Shown: one piece after another, positions 24,383 to 36,150 of the stretch
Layout of the letters: each line of letters starts with the position of its first letter
Numbering within the stretch: position 1 is the stretch's first letter
Source of the DNA: Ariolimax columbianus
Lineage: Eukaryota; Mollusca; Gastropoda; Stylommatophora; Arionidae
NCBI GenBank assembly: GCA_036924085.1
Contig: JAVGWX010000019.1
Span: 8,822,361-8,886,360, forward strand
Direction: 5' to 3'
DNA length: 64,000 nucleotides
The notes under the pieces: model-generated
What the model was told of the DNA's origin: nothing
Database searches by the model: none
What the model saw: only the letters and a program-made list of their open reading frames with translations
Made by a program: the position numbers and the translations under genes

Positions 24383-24586
24383 CTCCACAATAGATCCACA
24401 TTAGGGCTTCTTTCATACCATTTTAACTCCCCAATTATGCTTGTGAAATTCTACACCTTTGTCGTTATCGTGTTTGTAGTTGTCCATGTTTCAAAGCATT
24501 ACAGAAGTACGGATTTTACACTAGCATTTGAGAATTGCATTTTTATGTTGGATTTAATTTCTTCTGTTTTCCATATGTTCCTCGAT

Positions 24587-25205
24587 TCAATTAGAGCAAC
24601 TCTCGGCTTCTATATCCTTAATCTGAAATCCATATATGCAATTTCCTTTTTTGTCTATACTGATACAATGGTGTGAGAAGAACTCAATATCTCGTTGGAG
24701 AGTGTCACACAGTACAATATGATCGTTGCTATTAACAACGAGTCTCATAATTTGTGTTTTGACCGGGTATATTTGCAAACCCATAGTCCGTGACAACTCA
24801 TCAAGCAAATGTATTAGATTGTGCATCTGACTGTGGGTATGGAACAAAAGAGCCAATCCACATACACAGTCCAGATCATCATGAATCTGCAGTGAAGGTG
24901 ACATATAAGATTATCATTGCTGATAGACGTTGGTGACATCAAAATCTATTTAATGGCCAGAAGAAAGAAAAATAGCAAAAAGAGACATCCAGACGAACCT
25001 CAGTTCCTGTCTCAGAGCGATCAAAAAGGTGCATTCAGTGCGGAACCCGACTACTCATATTAGCCAAACTTGTCATAATGGTGATAGCGCTGCACAATAT
25101 CTGCGCAATTTCCAGAGTGATTCTCTGTCTCAGATATCAAAGATTGTTTCTGGAACCACCAATTGGATAAAAAGTTTTTATGTTATCTATACTCTCTCCT
25201 CGTGA
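24587..25205 (-). mobile_element. LINE RT fragment, minus strand
   Basis: The minus strand reads LALLFHTHSQMHNLIHLLDE, then LSRTMGLQIYPVKTQIMRL (24740-24850). This is the block right after the catalytic DD of an RTE/L2-like RT (LALLSHTHxQMQ..L..LSxxVGLxINxxKTKxM). Upstream in the same orientation near 24940-24970 is a decayed FAIFLLAI that fits the SPFLFxLAI block. The catalytic DD sits in a diverged DDLDCVCG. A related copy with the same HTHSQM block lies at 35640-36150. Confidence 0.85.
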
Positions 25206-25615
25206 GGGTAACCAGTTCTGGGCTGGACGTCCCGCTCGCTTTAGCAAAGTGAAGCGTCTGTTATAGCCTCTCCTTTCCAGGTGTAGAGATCGCCGTTTGA
25301 TTCACTGTTCGGCTTGTAGAGCAGGCGTTTCTGTGCCAATGGCTTCTCCTGCATTATTGTGTCTCCAGCAGCACCTTCACGAGGGGTCTCCTGTTTCTTC
25401 AAACACTGATGTGGGGCGCGACTAAGGACCCGGGGGTATAACCCGGCGGGCAGATTGGGTTCGTTAGCCTTGGTTGGCAGCCAATCTAAGAGAAGGTAAA
25501 CTCTAACTCTAAACCTGATTAGCTGATTGACATCTGGGTGGAGCTCTACTCACGAGGCCTCGTGCAGGCTACAGGTTCTGCCCATTATATAGGAACTTGA
25601 CAGACCACCTACTCT
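25206..25615. other. Unassigned; possible LINE 5' region
   Basis: It lies directly upstream of the L2-like LINE at 25620 and may be its linker or 5' part. CTAAGGACCCGGGGGTATAA is the only striking GC-rich block. Confidence 0.35.
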
Positions 25616-25619
25616 GTAG

Positions 25620-27085
25620 TAACTTGACAAGGCTATCGACTACCTGTCAAACGGCAAAGCACCAGGGGGAGATGGTATTCCACCCGAAGCCATCAAATGC
25701 AGGAAATCATCACTAGATCAACCGAAGTCTGACCTACTATGCCTCTGTTGTGAGGAAGGTGCAGTTCATCAACATATGTGTGACGCCATCATTGTAACGA
25801 TTTAAAAAAAAACAAAGATAACAGCAGGACTGCAATAATTATAGAGAGATCTCGCTTCTGAGCGTTGTAGGCAATGTTTATAGCGGCCTTCTAACTCAAC
25901 GGGTTGAGGCTGATCGATAACAGGGTGTACCCAGAATCCCATTGTGACTTTAGAGTAGGTAGATCGACAACGGGCATGATTTTCTCTCTTCTCCATATTC
26001 AGGAGAAGTGTAGAGAACAGGACCAGCCGCTCTTTATGGTGTTTGCAAACCTCACCACGTCCTTCGACTTGGTTAGCAGAAAGGGTCTATTCGAACTCCT
26101 CGAGAACATCAGCTTGCGGATGATGCTATTATATTGACAAATAGTGATGAGGCCCTACAGAGACTGTTTGAGCTCACCTTAAACCTGAAAAAGACGAAGG
26201 TCTGCACATAGCGTATTATCTCTATAATGATTAATGGCGTCACTCTGGAGGTCGTCAACAACTTCATTTAACTGGAATCTACCATCAGCAACACTTTCTC
26301 TTCGCTGGAGATATACACCAGGCTTGGCAGGGCGAGCACCGGCATGACCCGCCTGACAAAGAAAGTCTGGGAGAACAATACGCTGCCTCACTTCACTAAG
26401 AACCGGGTCTATCAGACATGCATTCTTGGCACTCTCGTGCATGGAAGTAAGACATGGAGAACGTTCAATCAGCAAGAACGGCAACTCAACACCTTTCACG
26501 TGAGGCGTCTCCGGCGTATATTGAAAGTGGGTAGCAAGAGAGAGCTCCAAGGAATATGGTCTTACACCAAGCAAACAGTACGTACTCTCTGTAGAGCCAG
26601 AACAAGTGCGACGGTTGGGGAATGTTTACCCCATGGAAGATAAGAAGTTGCCAAAGGATATCCTCTATGGACAACTGGTCATTAGGGCTAGAAGAATCGA
26701 TCGTCTGACCTGTGATTCAAGCCCATATGCAATAACAATAGGGATATGAAATCCTACTACATCCCATTCGAGGGCTGGAAAATGATTGATCATGTTCGAG
26801 ATGCTTCGTGACAGTCAGTTGGAGGGGGCAAAGTGTCTGTCAACGCTCATACAGGTCTTCTGCCTGCTGAGAAAAAATAAAGAGATCGGAGTACAGCTTG
26901 GCAATCCAGCCTCCTCAGTATGGTTGTACGATCTGTGGCAGAGACTGTCATTCGCGGAACGGCCTTTACAGTCATAGCAGAAAGTGTCGAAATACAGGAT
27001 ACAGAGCTGGACAAAACTAATAGGTAGCCACGCACATTGTCAATAAAGACTGAGACGCCATTGATGATGATGACACGCTGCTCAA
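25620..27085 (+). mobile_element. L2-like LINE: RT, C-terminal region and zinc finger
   Basis: Blocks in order are NGKAPGGDGIPPEAIKC-like text at 25650-25690, NYREISLLSVVGNVYSGLL at 25838-25895, catalytic LADD at 26113-26124, KKTKVCT, and TCILGTLVHGSKTWRTFNQQ at 26410-26470. A C-terminal finger follows at 26925-26987 with cysteines and histidine in C-x2-C-x12-H-x3-C spacing (CTICGRDCHSRNGLYSHSRK then C). RT blocks between FELL and LADD are deleted at about 26100. Several stops and frameshifts. The short GATGATGATG run near 27065 is probably the 3' tail. Confidence 0.9.
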
Positions 27086-27204
27086 CAGGTATTCAGCACG
27101 ATACCCTTTTAACAGGGTTCCGACACTGATGCCTAGTCGATTGCTTGGAGCCTACTAAACGCAGAACTCACATTACCAATCATGTTGTTTACCTTACAAT
27201 CAAT

Positions 27205-27455
27205 GTTGCCTCTCTAGTGAAGGTACTGTCTAGGTAGGTGAAGCTAGCGACTACCTGGGAATGTTGGTTCTCTAGTGAGGGTCCTGTCCTGTCTAGGTAG
27301 GTGAAGCTAGCGACTACCTGGGAACGTTGGTTCTCTAGTGAAGGTACTGTCTAGGTAGGTGAAGCTAGCGACTACCTGGGAACGTTGGTTCTCTAGTGAA
27401 GGTACTGTCTAGATAGGTGAAGCTAGCGACTACCTGGGAATGTTGGTTCTCTACA
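27205..27455. repeat. 58-62 bp minisatellite inside a LINE RT thumb
   Basis: Four copies of GGTACTGTCTAGGTAGGTGA, AGCTAGCGACTACCTGGGAA, at spacings of 62, 59 and 58 bp. On the minus strand each copy contains VASFTYLDSTFTRE, the LINE thumb motif FTYLGS. The array grew from the coding sequence of the adjoining LINE, but its period does not keep frame. Confidence 0.9.
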
Positions 27456-28790
27456 TTCATGTTTGGTCTGACATACGACGTCCCATGTGCATGCTGGAAA
27501 AGGCTCTTCGTTTCCCTAGTTTTTATATTGAGACAATAGTTACTGCATGCCTCAGAAAACTCCGACTGCATATCTGGTTCTGAGAAATTGCTAAGAGCGC
27601 AATCATTCGCGAACAGCAGATTCAAGATCGTACCACACTGAACTTGTTTTTGGATTTCAGGCGCCGTGGGATGAATAGCTGACCTTGTTTCATGTACCTT
27701 ATTTCCATGCCAGTAATAGCGCCATGTTCATCCACAGTGAGCATTGCCGCAAAGACCACGCTAAAGAGTGTCGCTGCCAGCACACAACCCTGTTTGACAC
27801 CGTGGGTGACCAGTACACCTGTTTGACATCGTGGGTGACCAGCACACAACCCTGTTTGACATCGTGGGTGACCAGTACACAACACTGTTTGACATCGTGG
27901 GTGACCAGCACACAACCCTGTTTGACATCGTGGGTGACCAGTACACAACACTGTTTGACATCGTGGGTGACCAGCACACAACCCTGTTTGACATCATGGG
28001 TGACCAGCACACAACCATGTTTAACATCGTAGATGACCAGTACACAACCCTGTTTGATATCGTGGGTGACCAGTACACAACCATGTTTGACATCGTGGGT
28101 GACCAGTACACAACCATGTTTGACATCGTGGGTGACCAGTACACAACCATGTTTGACATCGTGGGTGACCAGTACACAACCATGTTTGACATCGTGGGTG
28201 ACCAGTACACAACCTTGTTTGATATCGTGGGTGACCAGTACACAACCCTGTTTGATATCGTGGGTGATTGAGAAGGCTCAATACATTTCTTTTTCATGCA
28301 ATACACGATTCATCATGCCACAATGAAATTAGCGGACAATAGTCAAGACAGCCAAACGTCGTCTTGTTTTGACATAGTCCATACATATTGAAAGTGTCAA
28401 ACACTTTTGTAAGATCGATAGAAACTGTGTACAGTTCACATTTATTTTCTTGACATGTATCTCGTAGTTGACTTGCTGCATATTTCATGTTAAATGACCC
28501 AAAACCCACATTAACACCGCACTCACTCTCTGGGAGTTGACCCTGCTCACTGTGATCAGTTAGGTGGTTGAGCAGGACTTCGGTCAAAATTTGTTCCCGC
28601 ATTTACAGCAGAGAAATAACCGTATGATTGTGGCAGGATTTACGTTTGCCCTTTGCATGTGGAATACGTTGACAATCGTGGCATCTTTCATCTCCTGTGG
28701 AACTGTGTTGGCTTTTAGTCTGTGTGGGTAGCCATTCGACCTGATATGTCCCGTTCTGACGTAGAATAGAATCACTTGAATGGGTTCTGC
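27365..28790 (-). mobile_element. L2-like LINE RT, minus strand, carrying two minisatellites
   Basis: In order along the minus strand: PHRLKANTVPQEMKDATIV and SECGVNVGFGSFNMKYAAS, then QLRDTCQENKCELYTVSIDL followed by TKVFDTFN (28300-28700). Next is the block VKQGCVLAATLFSVVFAAML (about 27735-27800), then DCALSNFSEPDMQSEFSEAC and VASFTYLDSTFTRE (27400-27610). This is the RT domain order of the L2-like family also present at 38.4-39.9 kb. The catalytic box is degraded (LLFANDCAL). The VKQGCVL motif is expanded into a 33-bp array and the FTYL motif into a 58-62 bp array. Confidence 0.9.
27781..28268. repeat. 33-bp in-frame minisatellite in the RT VKQGCVL motif
   Basis: About 14 copies of GTGGGTGACCAGTACACAAC, CCTGTTTGACATC. 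The period of 33 bp is exactly 11 codons. On the minus strand each unit reads VKQGCVLVTHD. The last unit (lowest coordinate) joins in frame to VKQGCVLAATLFSVVF of the surrounding LINE reverse transcriptase. Long open frames occur in most frames because 33 is a multiple of three, but only the minus frame above has meaning. Confidence 0.93.
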
Positions 28791-28934
28791 TAGTTTGCCA
28801 CGTTGTGCATTATAATGACGTCACAGACTCGGGGATTAACAGAAACGGAGCGAGCAGTACATAGTGTGTTCACTTGGAAATTATATGAAGAAATGAGATG
28901 CGCAATTGTCACGATCATGTAGCTCACTGTACTA

Positions 28935-29040
28935 GATTGCGCAGTGGTTAGAACACTGGCTTCCGAGCCGAATGATCGGGAATCTGTCCCCAGTTGGTGA
29001 CGGGATTTTTCCGATCCCAAAACGGTTCCATGGATCAACC
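28935..29040 (+). mobile_element. tRNA-derived SINE head fragment
   Basis: TAGATTGCGCAGTGGTTAG resembles an A box. The B-box position (GGGAATCTGTCCCC) is degenerate. It ends near CCCAAAACGGTTCCATGG, where LINE sequence begins. Confidence 0.6.
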
Positions 29041-31460
29041 CAAGCTATCGTCCGATCTCCCTGACTGTAAATCTAGGCAAGGTCGCTGAAAGGATGATAA
29101 ACGAAAGGTTATATTTGTGGCTAGAAAGCTCCAAGATTCTTAATACAAACCAATCAGACTTCAGAAGAAAGAAACAGACAATGGACCAGCTGATAAGATT
29201 TATCCAAGAGGTAAGTAATGCTTTCTAGGAGAAAGACAATGTGCTGGCAACATTCATTCACCTCAAACAAGCCTACTATCGAGTCTGGAGAACTGGTCTC
29301 CTCTTCAAGATGTAAAAAATGAGAATATCAGGGCGAATGTGCAGCTGGCTAAAAGGTGTCTTCCATAACAGAACAATCCGAACAACATTCAAAGGATCAA
29401 CATCCAAACAAAGGACCCTAGAAGAATTACTGCACCAGGAATCTGCGCTAAGTTGTACATTAATCCTTGTGTACATAAACGACCTACCAGATGTCATAAC
29501 CTGCCAAAAGGCACTCTTTGCGGATGACCTGGTCATTTGGTCAAAAAGAAAACATTTGAAACCCATCACTAAAAGTATGAACGTGAATCTGACAACCATC
29601 TCTACATATTGCCAGTTTTGGAAGCTTGAAATTAATGAAGAGAAATTTGTGTTCTGTTTGTTCAGCTAAAATGATTAAAGGATTAAAAGGAGTAAAGAGG
29701 AACATATCGATGTGAAAATAAACGGAGTGAAATTAACTTATGACAAAACCCTGAGATACCTCAGAGTCGAGCTTTACCGTAGACTCACTATGAAACCCCA
29801 TATAGTCAAGCTGAATGAAACATCATTTACAAGGATCAGACTCATCAATCACTTCTCTATTTGTTGATTGGGGGGGGGGGGGGGGGCAGATAAAGATTCA
29901 CTGTGACAGTTATACATTAGATATGTCCGGTCAGTGATTGACTATTCACTCCCCTCCAAGTCATTGCAAGCAAAAGCCTCTCACACAAGCTGAACAGAGT
30001 ACAAAATCACGCTCTGCGGTTTATAAGTTGTGCCATGAAAACAACGACGACAGATGCATGTGAAATTAACTCTCAAATCGAGCCTCTAAACCTAAGACGA
30101 GAACGCTCTGCCGTGGAAATGCATGAAAGATATTTAAGAATGGACACTGCGAAGGCGAACATTAAAATGGTAGAACATTGGCACCAAAAGCAAAGAATAA
30201 AAAAGACATCCTTCATAAATAAGGCCCAAGACAATATTGATAAACACCACCTGTCAGAGGGTAAAAGGCTTAAGGCGGTCATCAGTTATGAACCACCTTG
30301 TTGTCAGGCGACTACTCCCACAGTAAGAATTGTACTTTCCGACCTTTCTACCGACAGGAACACCCTACCATCTTTGTTGATAACCATCGCTTTGGAAACT
30401 ATAGACTCATATCCACAAAACATCCAAGTATACACAGATGGATCTGCCACCAGTGCTTCCACCAACGCTGGATATGGTGCGGTAATTAAATACTATAACC
30501 TGCACCAAGAAGACCACCCGTACATGATGGTCTTTGTGGAGAGACCTGTTCCAATTTCGAAGCAGAAATAATAGCAATTGAAAAAGCTTTGTGCCTAATA
30601 ATCTCATATTTTGAAAGCGGCACTATACAGTCTGAGGAAATCGTTGTTTTCTCAGACAAAGTCTGCACTCCAAGCCTTGGAGAACAGAATGTCTCCAGAT
30701 GTTAATAATATCTACAAATTAATTGACCACCTCTTACGGAGCGGAAGTAGTGCTCCAGTGGATACGTGGCCATGTCAAAACAACATGAAATGAGAAGGCT
30801 GATGAGCTGGCCAGAACCGGGGCAATGCTACCATACCAAATACCTAGTAGCACACTTAAAAACATGCAAGCAAATCCTGAAAAATAAATATAGACAGGAG
30901 TGGCTGGATAAGTGGGTCACATCCCAGACAGGCCGAGTATATTTCAAAAACCAAGCAGAACCAGATCCCCATAACCCAGCCAAGAAACTGGAACGAAGAG
31001 ACCAGAGTTTGATCTTCAAGCTGAGAACAGGCAATGTCGCTCTCAACAAACGAAGAGACCAGAGTTTGATCTTCAAGCTGAGAACAGGCCATGCCCCTCT
31101 CAACAAACGAAGAGACCAGAGTTTGATCTTCAAGCTGAGAACAGGCCATGCCTCTCTCAAAAAACGAAGAGACCAGAGTTTAATCTTCAAGCTGAGAACA
31201 GGCAATGCCCCTCTCAACAAACATATGAAATGATTAGACCCACTACATGAACTAAATTGCAGATTCTGCCATGACCACGAGGAGTTAGTCGAGCACCTTC
31301 TGACTTTGTGCCAAAGGATGGCTGATCTGCGGAACCTGTTGTTACCACCACACCCCACCATACACAACATGCTCTACACATCACTACAACAATTGAGGAA
31401 GACGTGTACTTTTGTTAGGGAGGCATTGGTATGTCAAGAGATGCCAGTTCACAGCTAAGG
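29035..31460 (+). mobile_element. I-like LINE with RT and RNase H
   Basis: The RT begins at about 29050 (YRPISLTVNLGKVAERMIN), followed by SDFRRKKQTMDQLIRFIQEV. VLVYINDLPD-like text (29468-29500) leads to the catalytic FADD at 29517-29528, and then KINGVKLTYDKTLRYLRVEL. After a G homopolymer (29870-29887) an open frame of 178 codons (30035-30571) carries RNase H with YTDGSA at 30431-30448. Next are NFEAEIIAIEKAL, a SDKxxxxLQALE-like block and NEKADELARTG (about 30790). The C-terminal end has C-x2-C-type residues (CRFCHDHEELVEHLL). Frameshifts separate all parts. Confidence 0.92.
30994..31226. repeat. 57-bp in-frame tandem repeat after RNase H
   Basis: Four units begin CGAAGAGACCAGAGTTTGAT at 30994, 31051, 31108 and 31165. 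The 57-bp period is 19 codons. On the + strand each reads RRDQSLIFKLRTGHAPLNK. RRDQxLIFxLRTGH is the conserved link between RNase H and the terminal cysteine-rich region of I-like LINEs and should occur once. After the last copy the frame continues to LNKHMK and a stop. Confidence 0.95.
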
Positions 31461-31795
31461 GGATTATATCATCATCATTATCCTCGTGGATCCACCCAGC
31501 CTAAGAATGTGGGTACCAGAACAATTTTGGGAAGTGAAAGCTGCCGACAACTCTAGTGTGGCGTCGGTCAAGAAATGAGCATGACACTGTATTCCCAATA
31601 TGCCAGTCAGGCGTGAAACCCACCGTTGGTGGGCTTAACATGTTCAATCACACGGTAAGGGAGAGCTCCAGGGAGCTGACAATAGTCACGTTAACTTCAT
31701 CATTACAGACAGGACGGTATTAGGACATGCCACGCTGCTGGAGCTCACCGTCACCGATTTTACAGCAACACGGACAAACAAATACATGTATTTTG
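31461..31795. other. Probable LINE 3' flank, unassigned
   Basis: ATCATCATCATT near 31468 may be the 3' tail of the I-like LINE. Next, GTGGATCCACCCAGCCTAAG and ATGTGGGTACC resemble part of the SINE family D body. No gene. Confidence 0.4.
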
Positions 31796-31836
31796 ATTCT
31801 TATATACTTATATATGTATATGTACATATATGTACA

Positions 31837-31916
<80 letters not shown>

Positions 31917-31935
31917 TATACATATACAAATATAT
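31796..31935. repeat. Long AT microsatellite
   Basis: A (TA)n run, with TATG and CACACA at its edges. Confidence 0.97.
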
Positions 31936-32695
31936 ATGCAAATACTCATAAACACTGCCTCAGATTAAGATCGCTTTATCCACTCCCGTTTATGTTCACT
32001 AATATCTCGGTACATGAACTCTACAGTCTCTTCTATAACGCTAGTTATAAATACTTGATCTCCTTCATGTCAAACATAAACGTTCTCTGTTTACCAAATG
32101 TAAGGTAAATTAAAAGCAAATACTGTTTATAGATTGTGTCAGGGCGAGAAGCAATTTGTAACGACTTACTTTCATCTTTTGTATCATCTCGCTTGCACCT
32201 CAAGATCCGGTTTACGATTAAAATTGTTGACACTTAATATTACTCGAATCATTAGCTGCACTCACGACCCAGCTTATCTATTACTCTTTAGTTGGTTGTG
32301 CCACAAATTCCACACCAGATGCTACATTTGTAAGCGAACAATTTCAATGGGTCTGTTATATTCTATAGCCATCAAGACAATAAAATGGCATTTTTGCCAA
32401 TCTTCTGAAATTAATGCTATATCAAGCATCTATTCTCGATTATTAAAGAAATGTTACGCACAAGCCTAACGAATGGTTGAAGATTATGATATAACAGACT
32501 TGCGTAGGTGTCAACGTTGCATGAATTTATTATGTTCCGTTTAGCGTCGTTACATTTTATGTTATTGCAGCATCTGGTATTATATCATTGATTTGTTATA
32601 GTTCAGCTAGAATCAAGTACAAAATAACGACCTAGATACGTACGATTTCATTACGCTCAAATTATTGCTCAGAGTTTCACTATGCTGAGATGTTC
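31936..32695. other. Unassigned sequence
   Basis: No repeat or coding motif recognised. Confidence 0.4.
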
Positions 32696-32699
32696 ATGT

Positions 32700-32990
32700 G
32701 TGCCATGTTATCTCTGCTAGCAAGTTGTAAACTTGTTCAACCTTAACACATTCTCTGCTATAGAAGATTGTAAAGTTTTCAACCTCAACACATTCTTTAT
32801 GACATCAATTTGTAAAGTTGTTCAACCATAACACATTATCTCTGATATCAATTTGTAAAGTTGTTCAACCATAACACATTATCTCCGGTAGTAGATGACT
32901 GCAGTGGTGTTCACTCCTAGGACATTATCTCTGGTATATGACTGTAGAGGTGTTCACACTTGATACATTATCTATGACAGCTTATTATAG
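32700..32990. repeat. 42-45 bp tandem repeat
   Basis: About six diverged copies of TTTGTAAAGTTGTTCAACCA, TAACACATTATCTCTGATAT, with period about 43. Confidence 0.85.
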
Positions 32991-33330
32991 TTTTGAATTG
33001 TCTGTTTAAGAGAAGCATCGACCACTAGTCCAATCGGTCTATCTACAGGACGCATGTATCGGTCAACCTGCAGTGGTGGTTCACAGCGGCGGTATAACCT
33101 GATACGTTTGGTTGTCCCATGCACATGTTCTCTTTTGGGTTGCTTTTCATGACATGCTTTGAATGTAGTTGAGTGGTTCATGCCCTGTTTGCCCAACTAA
33201 GCGATCTAAGATCAATCCCAAATTGATGCGAGATATCATCGATAGCGAATGTCGCCGGTGTGATCCCAGCCTAAAATAAAATGGGTACAAGAACAAACTG
33301 TTCCTTAGATGTTTCTTCTACACCCTACTG
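32991..33330. other. Unassigned sequence
   Basis: No feature recognised. CCCAGCCTAAAATAAAATGG near 33267 recalls a piece of SINE family D. Confidence 0.35.
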
Positions 33331-33334
33331 TTAT

Positions 33335-33605
33335 CTCCAACTTGCAGGACCTGCCAGTTGAATCTACAGTTACCTTCTGACTTCCACTGAAAACTATCAG
33401 TTTGTTGTCATTTCCAGCTGGTCCAAGTTCGGCACCTGGAGAATCCACAACTGTCATTTCCAGCTGGTCCAAGTTCGGCACCTGTAGAATCCACAACTGT
33501 CATTTCCAGCTGGTCCAAGTTCGGCACCTGTAGAATCCACAACTGTCATTTCCAGCAGGTCCAAGTACGGCGACTGTAGATTCCACAACTGGATTTGGCA
33601 CCAAC
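33335..33605. repeat. 46-bp tandem repeat
   Basis: Four good units: GTCATTTCCAGCTGGTCCAA, GTTCGGCACCTGTAGAATCC, ACAACT. Flanked on both sides by diverged relatives. Confidence 0.9.
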
Positions 33606-34008
33606 TGAGTCACTCGAAGTGACCAGATATCTGTCATTTCCAGTAGATCATCAAGAGCCGTTGACCGTGAAATCCACATTTACGTTGTACCCAACTTTCT
33701 TACTCAGATTGATCGGTTTTCTTTCTGTCGCTGTGGTTGGTTTACCGTTTCTTCCATTGGGCAATTATCGGGCGATGCCGAAGGACTCATGGTGGATAAC
33801 CATCCTGTCAGCTCTCTTAAACTCCCTCTTGCTCCAGGTGTTATCCAATTCTAGTTTTTCATAAGTCCTTCATTTTACTTCTCCCGTTCCAACATGTCCG
33901 CCTGTCACAAAATATATTTGTCGTACACCTGTTGACTTGGTGTCATACTCCTGCCCGAGTTGTCTGCCGGGGTCTTTGACCGGGACAAGAAAAGCACAAC
34001 TGGCTCAC
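33606..34008. other. Unassigned sequence
   Basis: The left part holds diverged relatives of the 46-bp unit (TGTCATTTCCAGTAGATC at 33633). Otherwise nothing recognised. Confidence 0.4.
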
Positions 34009-34011
34009 AGA

Positions 34012-34395
34012 GAACATGTCGTAAGAGGCGACTAACTGTGTGACATGGCATAACACCGGCCATGGAGCATGTCGTAAGAGGCGACTAACTGTGTGACATG
34101 GCATAACACCAGCCATGGAAAGGTGATTTGATAAGAGCAACATCGATGGCGTATAACAGGCCGTGAGTCTACTTGTCTCTGTGTTTAAGTCTATTAAGAT
34201 GAACTCGCACATATGTTAACCATCCTCCGTAAGCGCTTGTTCCAACGCAGCGGAGTATTAATCTGCTCGAGCCTTGTCCGCTAAGCAGGAAACCCTTCTC
34301 CCGGCTACATCCAGCTCATACCAGACCTGGGACCTGTACAGGGTCATCTCCCCCTGTAGAAGTACAGGTCAACTAAGATTAGGACAAATCTGAGA
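34012..34395 (+). repeat. Dispersed repeat family B, copy 2, with a 53-bp internal duplication
   Basis: GTAAGAGGCGACTAACTGTG is duplicated at 34021 and 34074. From about 34080 to 34390 it matches 12020-12335, including CTATTAAGATG, CGCTAAGCAGGA and the terminal pair CCTGTACAGGG and GAAGTACAGG. A C homopolymer follows at 34430. Confidence 0.75.
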
Positions 34396-35635
34396 TGCAA
34401 AAGGTGGCTGGTGGGATGCTGACATCATCCCCCCCCCCCCTTTCCCCTGGAGGACCGCTTGTTAAGTAAATATAAGACTAACCCCATGTTCCAGATATGC
34501 CACGCGGCGTGTACACTTGAACGTTACATTATTGTTAAGAAGGTTACAGTAGTCTTATTCTGATCAATCTGGGTACCACCTGAATGGATCAGGTTGTGTG
34601 GGCTTTTTTCTATTCTTGTTAACTCATGGCTGTATGGCAATACAATACCTCCTAGCAGGAATATCACTTCAGAAATCAAGGTGACGATACCAACCTTGAT
34701 GGTCAGGCTGCTGTAGCACATCAGTTCTACATGTTCACGGCTTGAGTGTTAGGTGAGGCTTTAGTCAATATGTTTTACCCTATGTTTACGTCAGTGACTT
34801 TGCATCCTCATTATGTTGCTAACAAATGCCTACACATTCTTTAAACTGTACCCATTAATATCCGAAAGTGGTAAGTAGCACATGTGGCTTCCAGTAATAA
34901 ACAACACCAATAACAATAAAACATCGCAAAACATGTCTAAATCGGAAAATATGGAAAATATATGCCGATGACTGGCAGATTAGGCTCAAACTACCAATGA
35001 AGATATGCAGAATACATCTTTAACCACGTCTTGATCTTCGTCCTTTTTAAAGCCTAAAATGTCGTAGGGACAGCCTATCTCTTTACATTACGGACCAAGC
35101 GTGCTAAAAAAGACCATTGTGAAACTCTTACTGAAAAAAACATTGTCTAACACAAGGTGGAGAAAAAGTTGAAAATATGTTTGCCACATTCAAGAAAACT
35201 TCCTCGAAAACTGAGAAATATTATCTCCTTGTAGTCCAATATTGTTATACTTTTCCTTTCGTTTTATCAGTTCTATCCAAAACGTGGAGTATTGAAGTCT
35301 TTGGTCTCCTGTCTTAGAAACATTTGCACTTCAAGTTCAACTGATTCGTCGTCATCCGCGAAATTATTCTCGCCAAGGTGAGATCATGCATTATGATTTA
35401 GGCTAAAACATGCGAACACCGTTTTGCAGTTGCTACAACGTCCATCTTTACCGCCATTAAACTTGAATCATCACCGACACCCGCTGCATAGATGGTTCTG
35501 TTGGGATCTGAACAGGACGACAATAGGTAAGCGTCCTTGAAAAAATGCATAAAGCCAGTTATGCACAACTTTACTTCATACCTTAAACAAGAAGCATTTC
35601 CTCAGGAAGGTCATTTGCAGAAAGTCGTTTTCAAT
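34396..35635. other. Unassigned; weak coding-like stretch on the minus strand
   Basis: On the minus strand 35410-35545 reads FKDAYLLSSCSDPNRTIYAA and then GVGDDSSLMAVKMDVV without a stop. I do not recognise the family; it could be a transposon fragment. The rest shows nothing. Confidence 0.35.
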
Positions 35636-35639
35636 CAGC

Positions 35640-36150
35640 TAATCAAAAATCTGTCAGCTTCCTGGGGAGCATAGGTCCTGAACAAATACTCGCAAATCTT
35701 CCTACCTTGGGTCATCTGTGCCAATTCTATCCAGGTCTTGTTTGTTCCCTCTGCCTTTGTTGCCAGTTCTCTCTTCCATGAGTGTCCCCAATTATAGTGA
35801 CCTCTCTTCGAGAATACACATCTTATTTTGCATCTGGCTGTGGGTATGGGCCAAGACAACTAAATCATCGGCAAAGTCGAGATCTTCGTCTCGTCAACGT
35901 CCATTTAATGCTGTTGTCGCTTGATCATAATGTCGACTTTATAATCCAGTAAATGGCCAGCAGGGAGAGTAACGGTGATTGGGGACATCCCTGCCGAACC
36001 TCCGTTCTTATTTTTAAAGGGTACAGGACGCTGACCTTCGTGTAGCACTGGACATCGCGTTGCTTCATATGTTTTCTGGATTATATTAGAGAACATTGTG
36101 TCTGAGCAACTTTCATAGTGATACCCTGTCCAAGCTGTCAAAAGTCATTT
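35640..36150 (-). mobile_element. LINE RT and C-terminal end, minus strand
   Basis: The minus strand reads GGSAGMSPITVTLPAGHLLD (36130-35930), which corresponds to the GxxxGxxxSPxLFxLAxxxxx block. Next is LSWPIPTARCK, a decayed version of LALLSHTHSQMQ. There is then a jump to the C-terminal block RELATKAEGTNKTWIELAQM followed by TQGRK (35670-35790). RT thumb sequence between them is deleted. Same family as 24587-25205. Confidence 0.75.

Noticed and set aside
27685..28326. Open frames of up to 181 codons on both strands
   Set aside because: Products of the 33-bp array, whose period is divisible by three. Only the minus frame reading VKQGCVL has meaning, as LINE remnant.
31727..32108. Frames rich in YIYIYI
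   Set aside because: Translation of the AT microsatellite.
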